DNA from: Saururus chinensis
Lineage: Eukaryota > Streptophyta > Magnoliopsida > Piperales > Saururaceae
Length of the DNA: 64,000 nucleotides
Assembly (NCBI GenBank): GCA_035235625.1
Contig: CP141143.1
Coordinates: 27,848,592-27,912,591 of the forward strand
Reading direction: 5' to 3'
The notes under the pieces were generated by a model that saw nothing but the letters and a program-made list of their open reading frames with translations, made no database searches and was not told the origin of the DNA. Both the position numbers and the translations under genes were made by a program. Within the stretch, counting starts at the first letter, position 1; every line of letters starts with the position of its first letter. Below are positions 13,001-28,000 of the stretch, piece by piece.

Positions 13001-16000
13001 TCAATTGAAGAAATATGGTGACTTAAGAACTTCTTTCAAGTCAAAGTCTCCTCTCTCCGGTAAGGGAGGGAAGCTTAGCTTGGGAAAGGACTGTTGAAAA
13101 CTCTCCAATAACTGTATAAGGCAAAATGTAAAGATTTAAAACATATGATTAATACTACAGAAGTTACATAAAAGAGCAATTTTTAGCATATGAATAAAGT
13201 GACACACTCATGTCAAACAAAGAGGAGTAGAGGGGGTGAGAGGCAGATAATTAATGTGCATTATTAGTTTGTTCCCTATCACCTCAAGCTTTGGGAGTTC
13301 TAAGGTTACTTCACACTGGCATTAGAGCATTGCAAGAGGTCATGGGCTCAAATTCCAGGGGGAAGCAATATTCCCACTATATGCCCTTGTGTTTAAGGCC
13401 TCTATACAGAGCCTAATTGAGTTTGCATGTGCCAGGTAGAATTGATACAGATTTTTAGCCCATTTGCGTCAGATTTTTGAAAATTCCAATGGATACCTCA
13501 CAACATTCATTTGCTTAAAAGTTGAGAACTCTTACATTCTCCAATATTGGTGTTTCATAAAGTTCAACAAATTTTTCCCTCAGTATCTGATTCATTTGAT
13601 CAACATCACATGCATGTGTCCAGTAAGAATCATGCACCCCTGCAATGAAAAATAACATTAGCAGATAATGTAGAGCAGAAACAAAGAATGAATCTGGAGA
13701 ATACAAAAACAAACCTGCAAAACTAAGGCCTGCCTTTTTGCTTGCAACGGCAGTCATCATCATATGGGAGCCATCAAGTGAATGGACAAAATTTGGGGGG
13801 AAAGCAGATCGTTGGCGCTTTACCATTACCTGTATAATTTTTGTAGAAAAGAATGCTCAGCACTAGATTCAACTGAAGAAGTTAAATCAACTTGTCTTTC
13901 CATATTTGGTGAGCATTGTTATAAGTAAATAAACCAAAAAAGCAATGACAGTTTTCTTGAGAGGCAGTCAAATTGCTTGACCTAAACACTTAGTACTAGC
14001 TGAAATCAAACTAGCACTAAGTGGAAGGCTGTCCAGTAATAATAATTATTGATGATAATTAGTACTAGCTAAAGATGAACTAGCATTAAGGGGAAGACCA
14101 TCCAGTAATAATACTTATTGCTGATAATTAAGAGCAAAAGATTTACCTTTGCAGTTTCCCGTTGTAAGGTCAAAACCTGAAGTGAGGTTTTAATCTGATA
14201 CACAAATAGAAAAAAGATATAAATTTATAATGTTTTACAGTTTTATGAGTTTTCACAAAAAGGATGATACTGAAGTTTGTAACTCATCAGCTAAGACATC
14301 TATTCTAGCACTCACAAGATGCCTGCCTAATTTGCGGTATGGCTGCACAACAGGAAGCCCAAGGGGGGTTGTCCATCTTACTGGCTGATTCTCCGCAGCA
14401 ATAATCTGAAAACATTTTCAGTCAGGGTATATTCTTTGAGTGTTTGCTGAATGCAAGAAAAAAACAAAGCACGCACAAAACAGATTACACTTGAGATATT
14501 AACTGCCATCAGTATGAATCATACTTAAATTTATTGCCTACAGACAAGGACATTCCTTCGAATCTTAAACCCACATATTTGATAGTACAAAGAGTAACAA
14601 TATAATTTTGATGCCTGCAAAGTATAAATAGCGCACTCTTACCTTTGCACAGTCACCAAGCCAACTCATTATGGCCCGGGCTGCTTGAAACATCTCCCCT
14701 AGTGCAGTTAAAGTAACCTACATGTACAATTGAAGCCACATGATCAAGCCAGAAAACAAACAACAGAATTTTACATTGTGTAACAGAAGTAAAACACTGG
14801 ATAAAAAATGAATGGAAAGTTGACCGACTAGCCCCTACTTTAGCCACATAACAAGAAGCGAGAAACAGCTCTTTGTCATCTGAAATAACATCCCGCTCAG
14901 CCAACCTTCTCTTAATCTGGTCACGGGCACCAATGAAAGTCACACCATAAACTGAAGTCATCACTGTTTGCTTCACCAGTTTTCTGTCCACCTGGGCATC
15001 ACCATCGAAAATTGATGTTGGTATTTGTTCTTAATTTCCATTGCAAGGGTTCAAGGTTAAATCATCATTACTTTAACAGCTACCAAACAAACTGTGTCAC
15101 AGAAGCATCGGAGAAATTGCTCAATTTCTTTGTCTCTAAACTTCTCCTATTCCCATTCAATTGTCACCAAGATTTACTTTATATAAAAAAACTGTCACTT
15201 ATCAACAATTACAAGACCAAACAAACGCTCAATTCACAAAGTACCACACTCACATAACATCCAGGGATAAACCCAGAGAATTAAGTTTGGGTTGGCATGA
15301 ATTGTCGACATTATCCATACTCATGATCTCCTGCATGTTATTTTCTACGGTATTTAGAGCACTTCAATAATGAGATTACACCTTTCAAACTTGCACTACA
15401 AGTTGCTGCTGCATATGAGAGATCTCTAATCATGTTATAAGTCTTCAGTGAGTTTTTTACTTCATCATCCTTTAAGGGGGTTCAAATTTTGAACTAAAAA
15501 ATCCTTCTCGTTTATTCTTCACACCCTCTCATAAAAGAAGTAAAATATATATGTCTTTTTCTTAATAATTACAGAAAATTCAAGCCAAACCTGATCTATA
15601 AGGAGTCTGGCCCTCATTACGTTTGGGTCTGTTGCAGGGTCTTTCTGAGCATCTCTTCGCATTATGTCAAGTACTCTATTAAAATAAAAAATAATAATTA
15701 ATCAGCACAAACCACTTGATGGGAACTAAAAGCACCCAATGGATATTATCCTCTCCCATCCCCGAATAAACAAAAGATAAAAAATTGTTCAGATTTTAAA
15801 AAACACATGTAAAAAAGTACATGCCTACTCGAATACATCATGGTTTAGTAATAATAGACTAACTTTTTTTTGCAAATATTACCAGCCTTCATAAATTGTG
15901 AGACAAAATGCACACACGACTTTAGTGCAGCTACAGTATATCTTAGTCGTCCCACAATTCATGAGTACAACTGTGATTAACGTCATAATCAGATTTCCCT

Positions 16001-19000
16001 ATAAGCAGTAGTTGACTATCATCACACCTCACATGAAGTATCTTAGGATGACTACTTTCATTCCGTACACCAGCAGAATCCATATGAAGACCCTGATCTA
16101 AATTTTTAGTACAACAAATTGCAGATTTTTTTCAATGTGTGGCACATGTTCATGGCCCCATAGGTGGCTTTACTTCACCTTAGCACTGGCATGACCTTTC
16201 TGACCTCAATTAATGCAGTCACTTATATTTTGCTGCCTCCTTGCCGTTTTGAACATCCTTGATTATAGAAAGCTTATATTATCCACATCTCATTCAAAAG
16301 GCCACTGGATATCACACAACATGACAAACCCTCTAACTTGTACTGTATAACTTATTCCATATAAATAATACATTTCCCCCTAAACAGATGTAGAGATATT
16401 AAAGCAATGTGCATGATTGGAACAGTGGCGGACCATTAGTGGACCCAGCTTTTGCCAGTACAAATTCATCACTTACCTGTAAGACTTGTATCACTCATTT
16501 GAGTCTATGTTAATCTCTATTCCTTCCATTACCTAATCCTTGATCAAAATTTCTTCAATTTTACAACCACCATAAAAGAATCCAACTTGATAAACTTCAG
16601 TGCCAACACCTTCAGACCTCTCTTTCGGAGTTCAAGACTAAGAGATCATATGTATTTGGAAACCCAGAGAACATCGCAACCAAATGGCAGCAATGCTGAA
16701 CTGAGGTCAGATTATTTTCCTAGATGATCAGTCAGTTTAGTACTTATTATTCACATTTTTTTCAATGATTAACCTATATCAACAATCGATGGTTACAGAA
16801 TCAAGTGAGAAACTTATGGTATCCAGCCATCTATTTCGATCCTTCTCATCTTCTATCCTCATCCAATGTCTAGGCTCTCCACATGGATTTTGTATCACCA
16901 TCTGACTCTTCCATTAATCATATATGTTATGTCCTAGTGTATAGTTATGTCCTAGTGTATAGGTCTGCATGGATTCTTTATCAAAATTTGACTTTACTAT
17001 ATTAAAAAAAGATGATAAGGAACCTACGTTAAAATATAGTGGCAAGCTTAAACCAGATGCCCTTCCAGACATTAACATCTAATGAGATGATTAGCATTGT
17101 CGTCATCATCATCATCATCATATGCTTTCTCAAGTCATTTAGGGTTGTAGGCTAAAATACTGATATGGTCACCCTTATATCAGAAGGTTTAATAAGCAAC
17201 CAGTCTGCCTTCTACACAGAACATGAAAATGTTCCAATTATTGTTTAAACATGTACAGTTGTAAAAAATAATTGAGAATTATCTCAACTTCTACATTGCA
17301 ACGCCTGTGAGATTTAATTCTGCAAAACATTCAAATAGAATATGAACTAGGAGGTAATTTGAAAAATTTTCATTCAAACAACAAGCACAAAACAAATGTT
17401 TGAGGGGCTGGTTCAACATTATAGACTCCAAACAATCTTTTAAAATTTTCCAATAATAATCATTCTAAAAAAAACTTCTTTCATAGGAAATACATAGACC
17501 AGCCTCCTTTTTTAGCAAATACATAGACCTATTCAGAGATTTCTTATATACAAGAACAGTAATTAATATTAGAAAAAGAAAGATCACAAGTAATCTAAAA
17601 ATATCAATGTCTTCTTTTTCCATGCTCATTAGCATTGTAAACCATGTTTAATACATTAGCCAGTAACGTCCACCCATAGTTTATAGAACTAGAGCTAACC
17701 GATTGATGTATAAGTTGATTGAGCGCCAATCATGTAACAAATAATTTTAAAATATACTAGCAAGAATGCACACACATTACACATAGGGGTGTTCATGGAC
17801 GTCCATAGTCCGTATGTCCGTCCATGTCTGCGTCCGTTTTTAGATAGAATGGACAGTTTTTTTGGTCCGGGCCCGACACGGACAAAGTTTTTTGTCTGAC
17901 TAATAAGGGAGCTATGGACACGGACATACCCTTGTCCGCGTCCACCACTCTTACTTAATATTCCCTTAAAATAGAATTCAGTTCTTATGTAGCATCTTAG
18001 GACTGTCCTAACATGCTACATAGGAACTTGACTACTTAAAAACATGAATCCAGTACTTATGTATCATGTTAGAACAGTTCTAACATGCTACATATGTATT
18101 GGACAGTTTAAAAATATAAATTCATAACTTATATAGCATGTTAGGATCATCTTAATATACTACATAGGTATTAAATAACTTGAAAACAGATTTAGTACCT
18201 ATGTAACATGTTAAGACAACTTTTACATTCTATAAAAGTGCTAAAAAATTTAGGTGTTGAAATATTTGTCATGTCCGTCCGTGTCCGTAGCGGACGGACT
18301 TGGACAAAGTATCATCATACGGACTAGGGCGGACACGGACAAGAGTTATTCAAATGACGGATGGACATGGACAACCCTATGTCTGCGTCCATTTCCATCC
18401 GTGAACACCCCTAATTACACATGTAATATAGATTGTATACAAAAAAATAAAACAAACTGTAAATAAAGTATGCATCGAACAAATTACATGCACATAGTTA
18501 TATACATGCTTTCAAGATCATAATAATCATAAATTACACACATAAATATAAGCACTACACTAACCTATATACACTCGTAGTAGGCAATTGCGAGTCCAAA
18601 TCCATGTAAGCATAATATTAAGTCATAGGTTTGGCGAAGACAATGTTGTCGAAAGATTTTGGAACCGTAGAGCGCATCATTCACATTCGGGACTAGTTTG
18701 GTTGTGGGTCTTATTTGATAGAGCTAGTTGGGAATTTTCCAATGACATCAAAAATATGTTAACTGAAGATGTATAATATAGGTAAAATACAAAAAAATAT
18801 TATTTTGTAGCAATTTGTATGCGTAGGAATCACAAAAAAAGTTTGAGAAAACATACTATTGTGGGATCTCATTTAATAGAGCTCATCGATAGCTTTCCAA
18901 TGATACTAAGAAAGCGCAAATCCAAGTTCAGGAGTACAAGATATAACCTTACAAAGTTAAAATCAGCATAATGTAAAAAGTAGGACCATGCCATATTAAC

Positions 19001-22000
19001 AACTAGTATTAGGTTGCCATGTGGCAACCATCTAAAAGAAACCCCGTAAACAGTTTTACTAAAATGCCCTTATCACATTAATTCAAACTTGTATTAAAGG
19101 GCATTATAGGAAAATATGAGGGCAATATAGGAAGTTTGGCAAAAATCTATTGTCACTCAATTTGCTTTATATAATAGTATGATATGATACGATATACACT
19201 ATAACGACCAAAATGTTTTGGAGCCAGTAGACCCAAAAAATGACCCTCTCAAAGAAAGCTTATCTAACCTATTATCTTAAACAAAGTGGATACGTGTCAA
19301 TTAATAATGAGTCTAGCCAATAAAAAATACCCTTCATTTACTTAAATTTTCAAAATATTGACATAAGGAATTAGGACAACCAAATTTCTAGAAATCTTCA
19401 CAACTATCAAAGCAAATTCTTAAAGGATTTTTATGGACAGTATTATCTCAACTACTTAGTTATAATGATTTGCCTAGCCGCACTTAGCTACCATCTCGCC
19501 GCAGCCGCAGACTAGATCTGGCTATGCGCAGCCAAATGCCTGCAGGTCAATATAAGGGGGCCAAGAAGGCCGTGCCTGCTTGCCATTAGCAGCGGCCAGA
19601 TCTGGTCTCTGGTCATAACAGCCAGACAGAATTGAGGAAATTACAGGGTGGAGAGTGGGACAACGGGAAAGAGAAGGAAGGCAGAGGCCGAGCATTGGGC
19701 CAATGGCGGTGTTCGTGGCGATGAGGGAAGAAAAAGTGATGGCTGGAGGAGGAAGTAGAGGGGAGAGACAGGAAGAAGAAAAGAGATGGTTTTGGGACGG
19801 GGAGAATAGAGGAGGATGGTGGTGGATGCATCCAAGCAGTGGCAGTGCCAAGATGGAGGTGGGAGGAAGAAGAAAAAAGAAGCGTAAGGTCTGGGAGAGG
19901 GGTAGGGGCAATTTTGACATTTTTCAATAAGAGGCATAAAAATATATAGTGTCGTTAAATGACTACTTTAAGATAAAACACATAATTATCATCAAATAAC
20001 CACAAGTCAGAGTGCCCATCCCCAAGTCCCCCTTCAATGTATATTCCATAGCATCTAATTTTTTGGGTATAATAAAAATCAACTAGATCATGTTTTAAAG
20101 GTCATGGCAATAGTCAGAAACAGTCCCAACCTTTTGGATAACATTGTTTTCCTCTACAAAAAAAAAAAGCTATGCATTCATTTCTAAAGCATATTTAGAC
20201 TAAAACATTTAGGCCATGGCAGACCATACCTAGCAGCAATTCCTGAGTAAACATCTGCAGGCTTACCACCAGCAACAAGGTTCACTGCAGCAGCCCCCAA
20301 CTGAATTAACAAAAAAAATAATATTTAAAATATAGCCCATAGATGAAGTCATGAAACTTAAAAACATAAAGTAGTCTACAACATTAGGGAGTATAATTTA
20401 GTTTAATTGGTACTCAAGGTAGAATTAGACATGACAAAACCAATAGCAAATTCTATTCTAACAACATATAGGGAAAAGACCATCACCCTGTCCCTTCCAA
20501 GTGCTGCATAGTGCTGTAAGCCATTACATGAACCATCCTGAAGAGAAACAAAGAACAGGAGCACATCAAAATAAAAGGCCGGCTAAGGTTAAAGTGTTTT
20601 TTTCAAAAAAAACAATCAATGTTCATGCTTTGATTAATGCACCAAGTCATTTTCTTATCAAACCCAATATAAACACTGATTGAATATGATAGCACAAGTG
20701 TAGTTTTTCCTCTTCGATTTTCTAGTCCACAATTTTCATCAAGCGAGTGTCCCTGTCCGACCTATTCTACACTCTCTCCAGCCTTCTCTACCTCCACTTA
20801 TTCAGAATGGCTGAAAACTACAACCTAATTTTCATCTTATTCAGTACACATTCCTGTTCCATGGATCTAAAAACACCAAATTATGTTCCTGTACTAGGTG
20901 CAATATTCATTTCTGCCAAAGGGATGCGTCTTCCAATGGCAAACCACGGTGCCTAACCTTATGCCCAAGGTATGTGCCTGTATTAGATGTAGCAATCATT
21001 CCTACCATAGTCAGGCATGTATCATCCAATGGCAAACCATGGTAAATCACCTTATTAAAATCATTAATGGCTTGCAACACCATCTTATAGATCAAAAACA
21101 TATGGCATCCCATTAAAAATGCAACTCCAATTGACAGCAACTTTCCGATCTACATTTTCCTCTCAATTGCCATCTGTCAAATGTTCATTTGGATGAGCTA
21201 ATTCACAAGCATCATGGAATTTTCCCTCCATTTCAAACACTCAGCTTTAATCCCACAAGCAACATCTTCATCTATCACACTAAGAAAAAATAACATCTTC
21301 ACCTATCACTACAGTTGCTTGAAAAGAAAAAAGAACTCCTTTATAATTTCTCAACTCAAGGGCATCCAAATGAAGAAATTTTCAGTCCTCTTCCAAAAAT
21401 ATCATTCCATGAGTATCAGAATCAGTCACACTTATATTTGAAATAAGTTAAAGCGAACCTGATGTACAGGCAAGTAGGAAATGGTGGTCTCTGGAGAAGT
21501 GCTCCTCAACGCTTCTGCAAGATTTATACAAACTGCAAGACACTGAAATGGGTCCTCAGCACCTAGCCACCACCTTCTACCCTCCAATGGCCTATCCGCT
21601 GAATCAAATATGTCATCCATGTGGTTCTCAGTAAATGCAACCCTGCCATCATAAGATAATTTATCTACGCCACCTGCATAAAGATTGGCCAGATGTATTT
21701 TTAACCAGAGCAGGCCTGAGTTGCCAAGAGGTTTCCCCTCCGCGAATTCCAGAATTCCACGACACACATCAGAACCAAGGTGATTTAAATATGGGTGCAT
21801 TGGATATGCCCGTCCTCGGAAGTCCAGGTTGTGTGGGTAAAAAAAGCCTTCTTCATCCCTCATTTTCCTTGCCACCTGTTTTTTTTTACAAAAAATATCA
21901 ACAATAAGTATATGTATTTCGGTTTCTTGTTTTCTGATGATAAACAAACTTTAAATAAGACCAGATTTCTTACCGCAAGTTTAAGTTCTAGATCACAACG

Positions 22001-25000
22001 CTGAGAATGCCTTTCACTATTTTCCTTCTTTGCAGCTTTTACTTTCCATTTCCACTTCCTCATTATAGCTTCATCCTCTGTGTCTGGTTTCTCCGGTAGT
22101 GGAACCTAACATGAAGACGAGAATATGCTTAGCACGTCCTAAAAAAGCTCATATGAATGAAATCAGATGGCTGCACAGTAGATTCTCTTACGTCATCGCG
22201 ATCAACCAAGTCAGCCAAGCGGCCTCCACTAGCCCATACTCTGTCTACCACACTAAGGACTCTTTTGTTGACCCTCCACTTGGTATAACCAAGTGTGTCC
22301 AAAGCCTATTGCATGAATTTTGCAGTACTTAAGATAAAGAAGCAGCTAGAATTTAAAATGATAATTACAAAAATCAAATTCACATTATGTAAAAAGTATG
22401 GCACACACCAGAGAACCTGATTTCGTAACAAGTGGAGAAGTAGATATTAGTAAGTTCAGTTGGCTTGTAACAAAAATATATCATTTAATGTACACAGTCA
22501 GACCTCAAACACAGGTTCCAACTCTTTCCATGGAGCTCTTTTCACTGCTTCACGTTGTTGCCTTGCTCCATGTGTCCGCATAACATAGGATGGTAAGAAC
22601 AAGTATGCACCTTTGTCATACCTGTCAATAGCCATATAACAAAGTGAATGCAAAATGAATAACAGAAAAGCCAGTACAAAACATGTCTCAGTTGTTCAGG
22701 AAAAGGTCTAGCATATATATAGGAAAACCAATATTTTATGAAACATAATAGAAAAAAATAATTCAAAAAACACCCTATGGTCCTGAAACATGCTCTGAAG
22801 GGAAGATGACTAAATAACCCCATACAAGAAACGAAGTCAAGGTATTAAATGATGACCATGATCCTCTTCAAGATATCAGGTCTAGTATTGATCCCACAGT
22901 GTCCTATTGAGGATCCAGAAAAGGTCGTGAGCCATTTAAAAAAGTTTTATGCCAACCTGAGACTGAAAATTACATTATGTGGATAACAAGTACAGACACA
23001 AGTTCACTCTAAGCCCTATATTATAGTATTGTATCATGTCTATCATTCTCACTGACAAAGTTTATCACACAGGCAATGAAACCATGCCCATTCATCCACC
23101 GGAAAACCAACAATTTATACCATTGATTTGGATAAAGTAGAAAGAAACAGACATCACATCAGAGTATAAATAGAATAGCCAAGTGAAGTTAACTTCACCA
23201 GCATGCACAATTCCAAGGCTATAAAAACTCATTTGTTAAGCTCATAAGAAAATAAGTTTGTGTCACCGCTTTCAGATTGAGTTTTACTCGATTTAGTCAG
23301 CATTTATTTTCTAAAAGGATTGGGGATGTTTCTAAACTATTAGTTCAAATTTTAAAATCTACAGACCTTGAGAGACTATATAATGTTTGTTCCTCCTGTC
23401 TTTTCCTCCTCCTTTCTCTTTCTTCTTCTTCCTCCACATCCCCCAGTTTCACTTTCTGTTGTATCTCCTAGTGGAGACACAAGGTAAGTAGAAGAGAGGA
23501 GAGATTAATAGAAGGAAGAGAGCTAACAATTCTATTCAATTCAATAGAAATCACTGTTCGCCTAATACTGTAGCAAAGTGCAGTAAGCCCTTTTATAGTT
23601 TGACACTTATCCAATTACAACTCTTAATCATACTAGGAAATTAACATGAAATAGTGCATAAGCTATACCATGAGAGCTAACTGAATTAAGCTTTAACTAA
23701 ACTGGGAATCCTAAGACTTTTAAAAATAGAATTATCTTAAACTAGGAAACTATAAGACTAGGAATAATAAATCCTATTCAAAATGGAATTAATAAAAACT
23801 AGGAAAGTCCTAAATAAGTAGATTTCTTCAAAATTCAGATGGAAGGTCTATAACACTTTCTTTTCCTTTCCTTTCTTCTCCTCCTCATTGCATTTAGCAA
23901 CTTCTTTTTGCAAAAATTAACATTTAACACAATTTAGTGAAGGCTTTATCATAGTATTAATGTTTATATGTGTTAAATATACATACACATCACTTTTAGA
24001 TGTAAAATTAGTGTTTCCTAAATTAGATCCCTTTCCGAAATAGAGATTGCAATTCAAGATTTGAATCTTAAAGAAAGTGACTATCGCAGCTATTTTTCTT
24101 TATATATATAGTGTTAGATTATAAAAAGAAAGAGATAAGATTTCCTCTTCCTAACGGCTCGAGCTGTTGGGAAACTTGGTTATCTTACACGGTTTCAAAG
24201 CTTCAAGTTATAGGAGGTCTTGGGTTGAAGTCTCATTGGAGACATTTATACCCCAATTGTGTTCCACATGCCGCGCTTGATGGACGCTTGCACATGGGGG
24301 GTTTTAGAATATAAGATTAATATAAAAGATTTTCTCTTCTTATTAGCTCAAGCTTTTGGGAAACTTGGTTATCTTATATGGTATCAGAGCTCCAAGTTAT
24401 AGGAGGTCTTGGGTTCAAGTCTTGTTGGACGTATTTATACCCCAATTATGTTCCACTTGCCGCGCTTGGTAGATGCTTGCCCGTGAGGGGGGGTGTTAGA
24501 TTATAAAAAAAAAAATAAGATTTCATCTTCCTAACGGCTCGAGCTTTGGGAAACTTGGTTATCTAACATATAGAGCTAGCAACATGGCTTATTTTGCTCT
24601 ATTTGGGTCATATCCACACTAAATTGAGTCTATTTCTCTATATTAACTCAATTCATGTCCTCACCAACCCTACAATGGTATTATTTATGCATGGACCTCA
24701 CCAACTTAAACAGATTTCCAGAACTCCAATCATCAATGGTGATGCATATATGTGACTCCTTTCTATATTTAATGCTTGTGGCTCATTATTCTACCCTGCT
24801 ACTTATCTAAAGCCTCAGCAAATAGGGTCAACAAGGAGATAACAAGTTGGAGCTTTACACCTAAGCTCTTTCATCAATGGCAGGAATCAATGGAGTGGAT
24901 CCCTCTTGTCACAGTCCCCATAATTTGGAGCTTATCATAGATACATTCCACTCCACAAGTGAATATATAGCTATAAAAAGAGAAGCTAAACAAAAGTAAT

Positions 25001-28000
25001 TTAAAAATAAAAAATCCATGATGTTGTAAACCTTACCCTTGCCAGTTGAGTGGGGGTACCAACATTGGCATGTAAGGAATAACCATATGTCTTGCCTGTT
25101 TAGAAATAAGCAATTACTTACCCATAAGTCAATAAACTTGGTATCTCATAGGGAGGAGCAGTCAAAACAGCCTCAAACACAAATCATGGTTTTGACTTAC
25201 AGTTCTATCTAGTCCTTGACGAATTAATGGGTCACAATCAATAACACCATATCTTCTGCTAGTTTTCCTGTTATAAAAAGGCATACATCTATTACAGTAC
25301 CATAATATATAAACAAAGGCAAACAGAAATGAGTGAACACAGATCTCACTGTTCCTCCTTGGTGACATTTTTAAGAAAATGTCTAAAAGCAGGACGGATA
25401 TCTGGTGGTCCATCCGCTGATTGATCAACAGGTGGTTGTATGTATGCTGTTTCAATCAACAGCTCAATCAGACGACTACCGACCTGAAAAGACACAAGTA
25501 ATTGTAGAATACATAACATGGGTAAAAATTAACTGCATAATTAGAATATTGATAACAAGATAAACACCTTTGCTTGAGTTTCCTGACCCCAAGGCTTTGA
25601 ACCATCTTGCCCTTTCACAATCTTTTGCACCTGTCTATGTCTTTGCTTTTTCATCAAATCTTTAACTTTCCTTCTCAAAAATTCTTCCTTCTTTTTTACA
25701 GATTGATCTTCAGTGCCAATGTTCTTCTCTTTTTCAGTCCTTTTCCTTGTATTCTCCAAAAAACTGTATATCCTAGTCTAAAGAGTACACAGATAAAAGT
25801 CAAGAACATAGCATTGACAAGAAACCAAATTTGTAGTGTGTTTATACTTTATATCTTAGACATTCCAGAGCAAACAGTCATACAGCAAACATTTTGCAAA
25901 TCTATAAACCTCGATCTTTAATAAGAGGCGCATGGAATATAAATCTAGAAAAACACACATAGGGAAAAGCAATATTCGATGGAATGGTCAATATTTTGAA
26001 TAAATATTATATTAATTTACTGTTTTGTCAATAAATTGATTTTTCTCATCCATCAATATAAACAGATCATTGGTGTGCATTTGTAGAAGAAATACATCAT
26101 CATAATCATCATCATAATCTAGTAGTGCATTTTCTCAACAATTTGGGGTTAGCCGCATGGATCTTAAGCCTCTATTTTAGCTTGTTTTGTACCAACTCTT
26201 TCATAAGTGATAACATAGTCATATTCTTTCTTATTAACACCATCCAAGTTCTTTGAGGTCTCCATCTCCCTCTTTTAGCATCATTTACATAAATCACTTC
26301 CACCCAACTTACCAAGGCATCAATGGGTCTTCTTTGTACATGCCCATACCACCACAACCTACACTCCTTGAGCTTACCCCTAAAAGTGCTACCCTAAGTT
26401 CTTGCGTACATATTTATTTCTAATCCTATCTTTCCTAATTATTCCACACATCCACCTTAGCATCCTCATTTTAGCTACATTTAATTTATCTTATAAGATT
26501 TTCTTTAGTGCCCAACATTATGCACCATAGAGTATTACAAGCTTAATAGTTATCCTATAGAACTCACCTTTAAGCCTATTTGGGATACGCTTATCATGCA
26601 GTACTCTTAGCCCCGCCTTCCATTTTACCCACCACATATTAATCCTATGTACCACATCAGTCTCGATATCTCCCTCTTGATGAAAAATGAAGCTCAAATA
26701 CCAAAATTGCTCACATTGTGCCACTTCTCGCACATCTATTTTAACTAAAGTTCTACTTTCCTTATTGTTAAATTTCATATACTCAATGTTAGTTCTACTT
26801 CTTTTAAAACATTTTGATTCTAGATCTTCCCTCCACAGTTCTAGTTTGACATTTCGCCCTGCTATAGTCTCATCAACTAAAACTACATTATCCGCAAAAA
26901 AGTAAGCACCAAGGTATCCTCTCTTGTATATGTGTAGTTAGTTCATCCATAACTAAAGTAAAAATATAAGGGCTTAAGGCCGATCCTTAGTGTAAACCTA
27001 TTGTGACCAAGAATTCTTTGGTTTCTCCCTCAATTGTTTATACACTAGTCACTACCCCATTGTACGTATCATTAATAATATCAATGTAACCTCTTATAAA
27101 TCCATTCTTCTTCCATACATGTCAAATAAGCTCTCGAGGCACTTTATCATAAGCTTTTCTAAATCAATAAAGGTCACTAGAGGTCTTGTCTCCTATCCTT
27201 TTACTTCTCTACTAATTATCATAACAAGAAGATAGCCTTAATTATTGACCTCTCTAGCCTAAAACCAAACAAGTTTTTAGTTACTTCAATTACTTTCCAC
27301 AAGCATCCTTCTATCATTCTCTCTCATAACTTCATAACACAACTCATAAGTTTCATACCCCTCTAGTTTGTACTACTTTAGATGCCCCCTTTATTTTTAT
27401 ATCGAGATATAAAGGTGCTTCTCCTCCACTCATCTGGCATCTTCTTTGACTTTCAAATATTATTAAACTTACTCAACCAAGTTAAGCCAACACCCCCAAG
27501 ATACTTCCATACTTCAATAGGAATTCCATCAGGTCCTATCGTTTTACCTTTCTTCATCTTCTTAAAAGCGACTCCTACTTCTATTGTAAATCTCCTAAAA
27601 TAAGTTATATCCTTAACAGGACTACACTCAATATCATGACCACCACTAAAATCTTTGTTCATTAAACGCTTAAAATACAATCTCCATCTCTTTTAATTTT
27701 CTCATTCTTTACTAAAACTATTTAATCGTCACTCTTAATGCACCTAACTTGATTTAAGTCCCTACTTCTCTTCTTTCTTAACTTAGATATCTTATGTATA
27801 TCCCTCTCCCCCTCCTTCGATCATAATCTATTATACAAGTCAACAAATGCTTTAATTTAGCTTCGCTCACTATTTTTTTAGCCTCTCTTATAACCTTAAT
27901 ATATCTCTCCTTACTTTTACATTTTTTTCACTCCTTTAAGGAATATTTCTTTTCCTTGAGAACTCTTTGAACTTCCTCACACCACCACCATATTTCCTTC

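Noticed and set aside
19522-19930. Serine/proline-rich and glycine/arginine-rich open frames
   Set aside because: They are the two strands of one purine/pyrimidine-skewed block and lack splice-consistent context or similarity.
23380-23480. Pyrimidine-rich stretch in intron 5 as an exon
   Set aside because: The open frame 23277-23471 is low-complexity, opposite in strand to the gene, and the flanking exons join in phase without it.
24379-24390. Possible tRNA gene fragment
   Set aside because: TGGTATCAGAGC is the standard retroelement primer-binding site complementary to initiator tRNA-Met. No cloverleaf can be drawn around it.
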